A stretch of DNA of 32,802 bases. Source: a virus. Position numbers and translations under genes: made by a program. How positions within the stretch are numbered: the first letter of the stretch is position 1; each line of letters begins with the position of its first letter. Of the stretch, positions 23,012 through 30,941 are shown one piece after another. The notes beneath the pieces were generated by a model that saw nothing but the letters and a program-made list of their open reading frames with translations, was not told where the DNA came from and searched no databases. The stretch covers positions 1 to 32,802 of the IMG/VR virus record IMGVR_UViG_3300035698_000795. One strand, 5' to 3'.

Positions 23012-23039
23012 TGGTGCCCGTCCAATGGGACGGGCACCA
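23012..23039 (-). repeat. GC-rich 12-bp stem-loop after the coat gene
   Basis: TGGTGCCCGTCC and its exact complement enclose AATG, starting 8 bp beyond the coat gene stop. The stem is strong, but no U-run follows on the transcribed strand, so it is not a classic terminator. Stem-loops directly after abundant capsid mRNAs often protect the 3' end or partly reduce readthrough into the tail genes. That role is inferred. Confidence 0.65.
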
Positions 23040-23046
23040 TGCGTGA

Positions 23047-24495
23047 TTAGTTAAGTACGAGGCAACCGAGGGTCTTGTCGAGGGTTTTGATGCCCATGAG
23101 ACAATCGAGGGTGCAACGCAGTTTCTGCGCGGCGCCATCATAAGTGATGGTGACACGGATGGATACACCGGTCTGGGGATCGGTCATCGTCCACGACTGG
23201 GCACCGGTACCAGCAGGTACGGCAGCCAGTGGGCGCATGACCACGGCGATGGCTTCACGAGTGAACGCGAAGTTGTAATCACCCGCCGGTCCGAGACCCA
23301 GTACTGCGTTATCAGCGACAGCAGCATCAAGGCCACGGTTAGGCATGAACGCGGTCGTGCTCGGGACAGCGGCGGCAGCATCGGTCTGCGTGACCACTGA
23401 ACCATAGATCGACACATCGTCTTCATCCGTCACCATGCTGGAGATCAGCTGTGCCGGACGTACTGGCAGGGTGATACCGTCGATGACTACTATGCCATCG
23501 TTGTTCGCCGCGTAGCCAGCACCAAGGTTAACCGCACCGGTACCATAGAGGGCGACCACTGCGTCATCAACAACTGCACTCTGGAGACCTGGATAGATCG
23601 TTGCGGTACCAGCAGGAGCTGTACCGGAGCCAGCCGTGACCAACTGAGGAGTCATGTCACCGGCAACCGTCAACCACGCGCCAGGAACCAGATCTGCGGC
23701 CAGACCGTCCATGACGATGGACACCGAACCGGCGGCATAACCAGCGCCGTTATTGATCGCACACGCGTCAACATCGGTTGCAGCGATGATCTGGTTATTC
23801 TGCGTCATGAAGGTCTCGAAGCCCATTTTCGTGCCAATGAAACCGGTGATCTGCGTGTTCGGGGAACCAGCTTTGTCGGCTTCGTGGAAGGTATCGAGAT
23901 TCTGGAAGTCAGCATACGTTTCTGGAGACAGGATCAGGTTGCGCCCACTGCGCGGAACCTTGTTACGGGCCATCTTCGCACCGCAGGACGTCAGCAGACC
24001 AATGGACGCGGAGCTTGCACTCAGGGCACCGACCGTGGTTCCATAGAAGTCATACTTCTGAGCGATGATGGACTCATCAATTAACTGCGCCATTGCCTGT
24101 GTCGCGGGAGCGAGGAAGTACTGGAGCAGATCTTTGAAGGACGTAGACACTTTTTTGTCCGGCAGCAAGAAGCTGACGTACGGGTGCATATTCAGGGTGA
24201 TGGGGATCGTGTCGGCTTCGGGCTTCTGACCTGTCAGATCAGCCGAAGTACGACGCATGCCCACGAAGGTCTGTGGTTTGTCGGCGTTAACCGTTTCACC
24301 GTAAGACGCGATCTCATTACTGAAATCGGTGTGTACCAGCGATGGCATCAGGAGTTCGTTGGTCAGAACCAACAGAGATTCTGCGGCCCACTTCTCCGGA
24401 ACCAAGGCTGCTACGTCGATCATGTCCGCAGTGTAATCATAGAGAGCCGTGAAGCTTTCCTGAATACCGAACATTGTGAAACTCGTTTTCTTCAT
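23047..24495 (-). CDS. Major capsid protein, P22-type coat, 482 aa
   Basis: It follows a scaffold gene and precedes neck genes. The N-terminal arm and core, including S-L-V-H-T-D-F-S-N-E-I-A-S-Y-G (52-66), V-N-A-D-K-P-Q-T-F (69-77), and a long D-E-S-I-I-A-Q-K-Y-D-F (140-150), match P22-like coat proteins with the HK97 fold. The region about 249-401 has two related insertion domains: N-N-G-A-G-Y-A-A-G near 248-256 and N-L-G-A-G-Y-A-A near 323-330, each leading to V-(M/V)-x-D-G. P22 coat has one such I-domain-like insertion. The gene looks more GC-rich than its neighbours. AAGGA precedes the ATG. Confidence 0.88.
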   Translation of the reverse strand: MKKTSFTMFGIQESFTALYDYTADMIDVAALVPEKWAAESLLVLTNELLMPSLVHTDFSNEIASYGETVNADKPQTFVGMRRTSADLTGQKPEADTIPITLNMHPYVSFLLPDKKVSTSFKDLLQYFLAPATQAMAQLIDESIIAQKYDFYGTTVGALSASSASIGLLTSCGAKMARNKVPRSGRNLILSPETYADFQNLDTFHEADKAGSPNTQITGFIGTKMGFETFMTQNNQIIAATDVDACAINNGAGYAAGSVSIVMDGLAADLVPGAWLTVAGDMTPQLVTAGSGTAPAGTATIYPGLQSAVVDDAVVALYGTGAVNLGAGYAANNDGIVVIDGITLPVRPAQLISSMVTDEDDVSIYGSVVTQTDAAAAVPSTTAFMPNRGLDAAVADNAVLGLGPAGDYNFAFTREAIAVVMRPLAAVPAGTGAQSWTMTDPQTGVSIRVTITYDGAAQKLRCTLDCLMGIKTLDKTLGCLVLN

Positions 24496-24517
24496 TAGGA
24501 ATATCCTTTTTATTGCT

Positions 24518-24532
24518 GACGCACCGTGCGTC
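24518..24532. repeat. Small palindrome between scaffold and coat genes
   Basis: GACGCAC-C-GTGCGTC is a perfect inverted repeat with a single centre base. It overlaps the first base of the scaffold stop codon and lies about 23 bp upstream of the coat start. No U-run follows. It could be a minor mRNA-processing or expression signal between scaffold and coat. Confidence 0.35.
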
Positions 24533-25368
24533 TAGCGTTGATTTTTACGTTTCTCGGCCTCTTCAGCTTTACGCATAGCGTAATAACCGTCAGGGTCTTT
24601 CTTGGCTTGGGCGTTACTATTCTTTGGCGCACCACCCTTTGGTGGGTTACCACCTCCATAGCCGCCTGTACCGCCGGCCTTGAAGAGATTACCAAACCCT
24701 TCAAGTTCAGACATACGTTTGACAGCATCGTCGACGCTTAGAGTCAAGATGACTTCTTTCGTCGGGTCATCTGCGTCAACGTCAGGGAACTTAACCTGAG
24801 TTACGAAGTTGCCTGTCGGATCACTGTTTTCATCGAGCACTGGAACAACCTCTGTCATCGGATCTAGAATCGCCTGGAGTTGAGTGGGACTGAAGGCTTC
24901 ATGCTTGGAGGATGCCGAAACAATAGCGGCCTTCTTCTCATTCGACTCATAAAGGGCTTGCCACTTTTTCTGTTCAGCAGTAGCGTTTTCGAGAGCCTCG
25001 TTATAGGCTTTCTCCTTCTTCGCAGATGCTTTCTTGGCAAGTTCGTCAGCCGTGAGGTTCTGGTTCGTCAGCTCCTCGATGCGGGCTTCCATAGCAGCAT
25101 GATCTTTACCGGACAGATTTGAACGCTTCTTAATAGCTTCAAGCTCACCAAGAGCCTTGTCCATCTGTGCCTTGTGTTCATCAGCCATTTTAGCCATAGC
25201 CACTTTGTGTGCGGCGGCTCCTGGATCTGCTGGAGGATCAACCACTGGTGGCGGATCTGTAGGCGGATCGGTGGGAGGATCACCCTCATCATAGAGGGGC
25301 AGGTGTGCTGAGATGATCCCGAATTGGTCACTCAGTACATAGTGTTGTAGCGCGTCTTTGTAACTCAT
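24532..25368 (-). CDS. Capsid scaffold protein, 278 aa
   Basis: Immediately upstream of the coat gene in transcription order. After a short leader comes a Pro/Asp-rich linker (about 25-45), then a long charged coiled coil (about 50-165, K/E/A-rich), and a Gly-rich segment (about 225-245) followed by a basic, K/R-rich tail. This acidic-linker, coiled-coil, basic-end layout is classic for scaffold proteins, which template the procapsid and bind coat through the basic C-terminus. The start is set at the ATG at 25368, because AGGAG lies upstream of it; an ATG nine codons further upstream overlaps the previous gene without a good site. Confidence 0.82.
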   Translation of the reverse strand: MSYKDALQHYVLSDQFGIISAHLPLYDEGDPPTDPPTDPPPVVDPPADPGAAAHKVAMAKMADEHKAQMDKALGELEAIKKRSNLSGKDHAAMEARIEELTNQNLTADELAKKASAKKEKAYNEALENATAEQKKWQALYESNEKKAAIVSASSKHEAFSPTQLQAILDPMTEVVPVLDENSDPTGNFVTQVKFPDVDADDPTKEVILTLSVDDAVKRMSELEGFGNLFKAGGTGGYGGGNPPKGGAPKNSNAQAKKDPDGYYAMRKAEEAEKRKNQR

Positions 25369-25369
25369 C

Positions 25370-25855
25370 TTACTTTCTCCTAGTGTCAATTGCATTTGGG
25401 TCCATAAGGTAGGGGATCAATAGGCGCCAAGCTTTAACACTCGGCACTCCCGAAATAATGAACGGGGGTAGCGTTGATCTATCAAATACGGACGATACAG
25501 GGCCATAGCCCATACTTTTCATGAACAGCCCGTCGTACTCAGCATCAGGGTCTACGCCATCAATAAGTGCGAGTGCGATCTCGCAAGTAGCGTTAATAAT
25601 AGCATCTGGTACGACAGAGTCCTCATCGCGTGGGAACTCATGGGTCTGATCTTCATCACTTTTATCGCCTCGAAAGGCGAGAGTGTCAATGGTTCTTGTG
25701 GCTTCTAGCAATGCGCGTGTCTTATTCGCATCGGAATCATCTGTCCATGCGGAACACGCTGGAAAGCGTATTGCTTCCCAGTTGTTAGCCTCAGAGATCG
25801 AAGCGTAACTACCAGTGATATCTCCACCAGTTTCTGGTAACATTGTGTAAGCCAT
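25370..25855 (-). CDS. DnaT-like head-completion adaptor, 161 aa
   Basis: S-Y-A-S-I-S-E-A-N-N-W (16-26), the helix T-R-A-L-L-E-A-T-R-T-I-D-T-L (46-59), the F-P-R-D-E segment, and P-D-A-I-I-N-A-T-C-E-I-A-L-A-L-I (about 83-98) match the phage family often labelled DnaT-like ssDNA-binding protein (DnaT_2), which in phage genomes is a head-tail connector/adaptor. It would bind below the portal. Position upstream of scaffold and coat is less usual; in many phages it follows the coat gene. AGGAG precedes the ATG. Confidence 0.8.
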   Translation of the reverse strand: MAYTMLPETGGDITGSYASISEANNWEAIRFPACSAWTDDSDANKTRALLEATRTIDTLAFRGDKSDEDQTHEFPRDEDSVVPDAIINATCEIALALIDGVDPDAEYDGLFMKSMGYGPVSSVFDRSTLPPFIISGVPSVKAWRLLIPYLMDPNAIDTRRK

Positions 25856-25887
25856 GATCTATCTCCTATTATTAAGGTTACTGTTTC

Positions 25888-25927
25888 TAGTGTACTAGTG
25901 TACCAGTGTACCAGTGTACCAGTAACC
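25888..25927. repeat. Octanucleotide repeat CAGTGTAC (about 5 copies)
   Basis: TAGTGTAC occurs twice, CAGTGTAC twice, and a degenerate CAGTAACC ends the tract, which touches the stop codon of the repeat protein gene. The unit shares the GTGTAC word with the GTGTACC array at 32681. It lies between the repeat protein and the DnaT-like gene and could be a short protein-binding tract or a slippage-prone sequence. Confidence 0.75.
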
Positions 25928-27918
25928 TATTCGTCAGCAACAGCTATATAAGCGGTGCCTTCAACGTCTGCGTTTCCAACTATATGTGCCCAGACGTAGT
26001 ACGTAGTACCCGCATCGAGCAAGAAATCTACTAAGCCGTTAATATCTGTGTACCGTGTTCCTGCAACCGTTGTCGTTCCCTCAGCATCGGACGTCAGCCA
26101 CACACCGACGTTGACGATAGGTACAAGACCTGCTAAGTCGGACGTGAACGGCGGCAACGTACATGTGTCCGCACCTGATCCACGTGAATCTGATCCAGTG
26201 AGCCAGTTACCGGCACCATGACTGGCTGAGAGTAACGTATCAATCGCTTCAGCCGTGAGAGAACCGGCTTCACCTTGCCCGAGTTGTGCTACTGATCCAG
26301 CAGTCGCGGCTACTTCGCCTGTGTCTACAGTGACCATTTTAGTGAGAGCCGATGTATCGATATCTGCAACTGTCACAGCAGAAACTGCTGTATCCAATTC
26401 AGCCTTAGTCGGTGCATCATAAGTAGCTAAGGCGGTATTTAAGTCGGTAGTGGCTAGATCGTTGAGAGCCGCTATTGAGGCCTCGAGAGCCAATAGTGTA
26501 ACGTCTGCTTTACTCGCAGTCCGCGATGCAGCGTCTGTAGTTACAGTGTTCGTAATGTTCGTCACCGTAGCAACAGCGTCCACAGCGGGGTCGAAGTCCT
26601 TGAGCGCCGCCAAGAGTGCGTCCGTCGTGACGTGGGACGCTAGAACGTCTGAGGCGGTAGCGAACCCAGTCGCAGCTAACCATGATCCCGAGCCATGGTT
26701 AGTAGATAACAACGTATCAATATCCGATGCAGTAAGTGACGCTGCGCCCTGTGCAAGTTTCGCTATTGAACCGGCAATAGGGGTAGTTTCCCCAGAGTCA
26801 GTAGTACTAAACTTAGCTAGAGCAGCAGCGATTATGTCTCCTACGGTGACGTTTTCGCTAGTGGGGTCGAAGTCGTTCAACGCGGCTATCAAAGCGTCAG
26901 TAGTTACGTGTGACGCTAGCACGTTAGCAGGAGTAGCGAACCCAGTCGCCGTTTGCCATGCGCCCGCACCATGTTGCGTTGTTAATTCTGTATTGATCTC
27001 ACCAACCGTTGGAGCCGCTGTACCAGCGCCCTGTGCCAACTTAGCTACTGATCCGGTGGCACCTACTGTCTCACCGGTGTTCACACTAGCGAACTTAGCT
27101 AGTGCTGCTGTAGCGATATCTGCTACTGTGACTGCGGCAACAGCTGAGTCAAGCTCAGCCTTAGTCGGTGCATCGTAAGTGGCTAACGCGGTATTGAGAT
27201 CAGCAGCACTCAGATCGTTAAGAGCAGCTAATCCAGCATCAAGCTCAGCCTTAGTCGGTGCATCGTAAGTGGCTAACGCGGTATTGAGATCAGTAGTAGC
27301 CAGATCATTGAGAGCAGCTAATCCAGCATCAAGCTCAGCCTTAGTTGGTGCATCGTAACCAGCGAGGGCTGTGTCAACCTCTGCATTAACTGCAGCAGCA
27401 CTCAGATCGTTCAGAGCGGCTAATCCAGCATCAAGCTCAGCCTTAGTAGGTGCATCATAAGTGGCTAACGCGGTATTGAGGTCAGATGCGGCTAAGTCGT
27501 TCAAGGCGGCCACTTCAGCACTCGTCGCCAACGCCGCAGTAGCAGAAGCCGCTGTACCATTGATCTCTGTGATATCCGCTTCAAGAGTATCTGCGCCCGC
27601 GAGGGAATCGTACACATTCGCTGTAACCACTGTACCTTGCCACCACATTGTGAGTGCACCAGCTTTTACGACCTTAACAACGATTGACCCAAGTGTAGCT
27701 GTGTCAGTTGTCGTCAGCGGGATCGGGTAGAAGCCATCGTCATCATGTGTCGTGGTTGGCGTAGTAGCACTGGTCTGTGCGAACGCGGCACCATTCTTAC
27801 TGATCATAATATCGCCTTGAGCGATTGACAGCGCAGTTTCAGCGGTCTTGAAGTCTACGTCATCCGTTGCCGGACCCATTTTCAAGATTTTAGCTGTACT
27901 CTGTTTTACTATGTTCAT
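25927..27918 (-). CDS. Repeat-rich structural protein with 30-residue L-N-D-L / Y-D-A-P-T-K-A-E-L repeats, 663 aa
   Basis: A helical Ala-rich protein: most of the chain repeats L-N-D-L-(S/A)-x-x-D-L-N-T-A-L-A-T-Y-D-A-P-T-K-A-E-L-D, alternating with segments such as V-A-D-I-x-x-x-A-L-x-K (with T-V-D-T-G-E) and H-G-A-G-x-W. This repeat type occurs in phage tail-fibre and head-fibre proteins, where it probably builds an extended trimeric stalk. The N-terminal ~110 residues and C-terminal ~90 residues (a beta-rich end with G-T-T-V-A-G-T-R-Y-T-D-I) are probably attachment and tip. Here it lies in the head module, so a head fibre or decoration is possible. AAGGAT lies upstream of the ATG. Confidence 0.72.
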   Translation of the reverse strand: MNIVKQSTAKILKMGPATDDVDFKTAETALSIAQGDIMISKNGAAFAQTSATTPTTTHDDDGFYPIPLTTTDTATLGSIVVKVVKAGALTMWWQGTVVTANVYDSLAGADTLEADITEINGTAASATAALATSAEVAALNDLAASDLNTALATYDAPTKAELDAGLAALNDLSAAAVNAEVDTALAGYDAPTKAELDAGLAALNDLATTDLNTALATYDAPTKAELDAGLAALNDLSAADLNTALATYDAPTKAELDSAVAAVTVADIATAALAKFASVNTGETVGATGSVAKLAQGAGTAAPTVGEINTELTTQHGAGAWQTATGFATPANVLASHVTTDALIAALNDFDPTSENVTVGDIIAAALAKFSTTDSGETTPIAGSIAKLAQGAASLTASDIDTLLSTNHGSGSWLAATGFATASDVLASHVTTDALLAALKDFDPAVDAVATVTNITNTVTTDAASRTASKADVTLLALEASIAALNDLATTDLNTALATYDAPTKAELDTAVSAVTVADIDTSALTKMVTVDTGEVAATAGSVAQLGQGEAGSLTAEAIDTLLSASHGAGNWLTGSDSRGSGADTCTLPPFTSDLAGLVPIVNVGVWLTSDAEGTTTVAGTRYTDINGLVDFLLDAGTTYYVWAHIVGNADVEGTAYIAVADE
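27151..27510. repeat. Near-identical 90-bp tandem DNA repeat in the repeat protein gene
   Basis: The word AAGCTCAGCC starts at 27151, 27241, 27331 and 27433, giving periods of 90, 90 and 102 bp, and most of each unit matches at DNA level, including synonymous positions. A more diverged copy starts near 26398. DNA-level identity suggests recent duplication and an ability to expand or shrink by recombination. Confidence 0.75.
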
Positions 27919-27928
27919 GCTTCTATCC

Positions 27929-29290
27929 TTATGTATGCAAAGCTAAGTAGTAGTTATCTGCGCCACTTGGCGGTTCCGTTTGCTGTGCGCCAAGGTCTTT
28001 GAAATTATCCGGTGTACCGTCTTGTACTATGTCTGATCCGACACCAGCACTACGACACTCTGCGCCACCATTAGCCGTACTATTGAGTGAGTAGTCACCA
28101 CTACCGCTTAACGTAAAAGGATCTACTGTTAACAACACGTCACCAACACCCTCTGGCCATACGCTACGATTACCTAGCGTGTTACTATAGAACGCGTTGT
28201 TACGATTCAAACATACTCTATTAGGGTATGTTGATGGGCAAGTTATACCCCAACCACCATTGAGTGCAATTATGCAGTTAACTATCGACATAGTTCCTAA
28301 AGCGTGTCCACTCGTGATCTCAATACCATCGCCAGTATTATTAGCTATTGTACAATTATTCAGCACCGTTGATCCTATACCTATGATATTTATACCGTCA
28401 ACACCATTATCTGTAACCTTACAATTATTAAAGATAAAGTAAGACGCGGTCGATATGTGAGCTAAATTAAGTCCATGATTAGTATTGTCCGAGAAACTAC
28501 AGTTAGTAAAGATGGCGTAGGAAGTCTGATTACTCGAGACCCCGTTATAGTTACCGTCTATCTTACAATTCAGGTACTCTGTTCTAGGCGTAGTATAGCT
28601 AGTACCTACTCCAGCAGCAGCCGAGTCAGTAGCTCCAGTAATATAACAGTCCTCAATAATACTCGCCGCAACATTACTTAGGCCGCCCATCGAAGATGTA
28701 GCAGCACCATCTGCATCTAGTTTTAGACCTATTAAGTGTATGTAATCATTACCTACAAATATTGCTGACCATCCATACCCTGAAGGCTTAATGATCGGTT
28801 GCGTCACTGCGCCAGATTCAGCTTGGAAAGTAATGTACCCATCAGTGGTATCGCCACTACAAGTAATCGCCACACCTGAAAGGTACGTACCAGACTTGAA
28901 CTCTGCTGTCCAACCAGGTTGGTAGTCCTGCCAGTCACGCTGTGTCGTATCATTCTGGATCGTCTTGCGCCATCCACCTACAGCCCAGTTGGACGCTGTA
29001 CGGGTGGCTGTGCATGCCTGTCCGATAGTGACTGCTGTACATGTTGCCGCACCACCAGTAAAAGCAGTGATCTGAAAGATATGTATATCGCCAGCAACAC
29101 CAGCGAACCAGATTGAGTCTGCGTCAGCACCACCTGCACCTGATCCAGAGAGATCCACAGTTTCGTTAAAAGTAATCGTTGTTGTCGCTACGTCAGCATT
29201 CGTGCCAGTCACAGCTATATCCGGACCGGCGCCTGAAGCACCAGTATCGTTGCCACTTGCGGCATCATATCTGATAGTTGGAAATGGCAT
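27929..29290 (-). CDS. Right-handed beta-helix protein, 453 aa
   Basis: From about 130 to 400 the chain has regular stacks of short strands with N-C, D-N or S-N turns, for example S-I-I-E-D-C-Y-I, then N-C-K-I-D-G-N-Y-N-G-V-S-S-N, I-F-T-N-C-S-F-S-D-N and I-F-N-N-C-K-V-T-D-N-G-V-D-G-I-N-I-I. This is the pectate-lyase-like parallel beta-helix seen in phage tailspikes, depolymerases and surface decorations. The first ~100 residues form a separate Gly/Thr-rich beta domain. No catalytic triad is obvious, so it may bind rather than cleave polysaccharide. TAGGA precedes the ATG. Its place inside the head module is unusual. Confidence 0.8.
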   Translation of the reverse strand: MPFPTIRYDAASGNDTGASGAGPDIAVTGTNADVATTTITFNETVDLSGSGAGGADADSIWFAGVAGDIHIFQITAFTGGAATCTAVTIGQACTATRTASNWAVGGWRKTIQNDTTQRDWQDYQPGWTAEFKSGTYLSGVAITCSGDTTDGYITFQAESGAVTQPIIKPSGYGWSAIFVGNDYIHLIGLKLDADGAATSSMGGLSNVAASIIEDCYITGATDSAAAGVGTSYTTPRTEYLNCKIDGNYNGVSSNQTSYAIFTNCSFSDNTNHGLNLAHISTASYFIFNNCKVTDNGVDGINIIGIGSTVLNNCTIANNTGDGIEITSGHALGTMSIVNCIIALNGGWGITCPSTYPNRVCLNRNNAFYSNTLGNRSVWPEGVGDVLLTVDPFTLSGSGDYSLNSTANGGAECRSAGVGSDIVQDGTPDNFKDLGAQQTEPPSGADNYYLALHT

Positions 29291-29299
29291 TAATTATTC

Positions 29300-29608
29300 C
29301 TATAGCATCTGTGGTGCTCGGACACAAAGCTTTTCGATCTTTGCGTCATTGCCTGTTACGTCAAGCTCAGCGAGTACAGAATTAGCAACGCTGAGTGCGC
29401 TATTCACGTCTGAGCCTACCAGTGTGCTGGCTCCATCGGTACGTCCGTCTATGACTTCGCTTGTATCGTTCGGGATCATAGCATTGATGCCACCGATAAA
29501 GTTCAACTTGGCGGCAGTGAGACGAACTTGCGCGGCACGGAGTATTTCCATTGTAGCGCGCATTTCGTTAACAAATAAGATTGCTTCTGGGTCAGTTATA
29601 TCAGCCAT
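29300..29608 (-). CDS. Small helical structural protein, 102 aa
   Basis: The start is set at the ATG at 29608, because AAGGAGAG lies directly upstream, overlapping the stop of the previous gene; an in-frame ATG 22 codons earlier lies within that gene and lacks a site. The protein is mostly helix (about 10-40 and 60-80), soluble, with a hydrophobic middle. It is not recognised. It lies between two large surface-type proteins and may be a linker or trimerisation piece for them, which is inference. Confidence 0.6.
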   Translation of the reverse strand: MADITDPEAILFVNEMRATMEILRAAQVRLTAAKLNFIGGINAMIPNDTSEVIDGRTDGASTLVGSDVNSALSVANSVLAELDVTGNDAKIEKLCVRAPQML

Positions 29609-29618
29609 CGATCTCTCC

Positions 29619-30941
29619 TTAGTTATTGTTTGCCATCTGTTGTAAATACTGGTGCGGTGCGCCGGACGCGCCACTCGAGTACGTAATATTTAATCTTGGG
29701 TAGTCTGACAGATTGCGCGCATAGAATGTAGTAATAGATCCGTCATCATCACCTATACGTAGATATGAACCGCATTCATCAGAAGTTTCAGCTCTAGCTT
29801 CGAACTCTAGCTTACAGCTGATGTGTGTTGCACTATCAACTACAGCACCCTTAACGCCTGTGGTCGTGGTTCCTGTAATATCATAATAATACGTGGTTGC
29901 GTTGACTGACGCTGTCTGGGCGGTCAGTAGTGCAGTCCCGTAATTAAGCGCCTCTAACACAGTCTCTGAGTTAGTCTCTGTCCACGATCCAACGTCCTTA
30001 GCAAACACTGAAAACGCTGTGGCTGATCCGTCTAGTGCTCTCAGTTGTAAGTCAGCAGCTGTGACCGTTTCACCAGCAACCTCCGTTGGGATAAGAAACC
30101 GTATATGACACTCATTATACTGGTCATCACGGTCACCCCAATAGGTTGATCTGTTCGCTGTGGCCTCTGTCTGCTCAGTAGTTGCCGTGGGGTCAATGGC
30201 TAGTGGGTATACTGCGTTTCTTATGATGGCCAACGGCACTACGATGACTATCTTACCGCCGCGTAGTCTGTAGCTTAAGAGCTTTTCACGGCCATCTGAG
30301 TCAATCGCCACAGGTCGCGGGAACACGAGAGCCGTGGTACCGTCAGCACGTTGCCATTCCACTTGTCCGTCTACCAGGACTGGTATCAGCGTTGCAGACT
30401 GGTAGCTATAAGCTATTACATATACGTCTGCGTCAGCGTGAACCTCAGGTCTGGCGGCTATGATCTCGAAGCTCTTGATCCGGTCTGCTTCAACGACATA
30501 CTTGGTTGTGATCCCTGGAAAGATACCTACCTGATCCAGTGTACCTGTGTCTTGTTTGACTGTGCTGGTCGGGTCTAACGCTATGATCTGCGCCTTGATA
30601 TTATTGTTAGTGTCAAGGTCGAGAGCCGCGTAAGGCTTCGTAGTTAATATATCATCAGCAACCTTGTACCTAGCAACACCGTTGTCACGGAGGCGGAACT
30701 GGATCGTGTTTCTGTCTTCATAGTGCCCGTCAGCATCCTTTGTGAGGTTGATCTCAATCTCATTGAGATCCTCGGACACAGGGTACCAGATCTTACGTGC
30801 ATGGGAGATCACGGTGTGCTCATGTGGAGCTAGTTGTCTTTCAACAGCCAATTCTGAGCCAGGATACACGTGTTCAAGATGCAAGGCTCTTGTGCCGTGC
30901 GCCTTGAAATCTTTTAGGGCGTGTACCTTACCTCTAAGCAT
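29619..30941 (-). CDS. DNRLRE-like surface protein, 440 aa
   Basis: The middle carries a V-Y-P-L-A-I-D-P-T motif near 245-253, preceded by V-I-V-V-P-L, which matches the Y-P-V-x-I-D-P-T signature found just before DNRLRE-type beta-sandwich domains in large exported proteins. The following ~150 residues (Y-W-G-D-R-D, A-A-D-L-Q-L-R-A-L, W-T-E-T-N-S-E, and a final Y-P-R-L-N-I-T-Y) have the DNRLRE domain pattern of strands. Cell-surface-type sequence in a phage suggests an adhesion or decoration function. It overlaps the portal stop by 8 bp. The domain call is from remembered motifs. Confidence 0.65.
   Translation of the reverse strand: MLRGKVHALKDFKAHGTRALHLEHVYPGSELAVERQLAPHEHTVISHARKIWYPVSEDLNEIEINLTKDADGHYEDRNTIQFRLRDNGVARYKVADDILTTKPYAALDLDTNNNIKAQIIALDPTSTVKQDTGTLDQVGIFPGITTKYVVEADRIKSFEIIAARPEVHADADVYVIAYSYQSATLIPVLVDGQVEWQRADGTTALVFPRPVAIDSDGREKLLSYRLRGGKIVIVVPLAIIRNAVYPLAIDPTATTEQTEATANRSTYWGDRDDQYNECHIRFLIPTEVAGETVTAADLQLRALDGSATAFSVFAKDVGSWTETNSETVLEALNYGTALLTAQTASVNATTYYYDITGTTTTGVKGAVVDSATHISCKLEFEARAETSDECGSYLRIGDDDGSITTFYARNLSDYPRLNITYSSGASGAPHQYLQQMANNN

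Noticed and set aside
23012-23039. Intrinsic terminator after the coat gene
   Set aside because: Strong stem but no U-run; neck and tail genes follow closely on the same strand with no other promoter seen.
26450-27178. 242-codon open frame on the plus strand
   Set aside because: It is antisense to the 663-residue repeat protein gene; the Ala/Val/Ser-rich sequence is a by-product of that gene's repeats and has no ribosome binding site.
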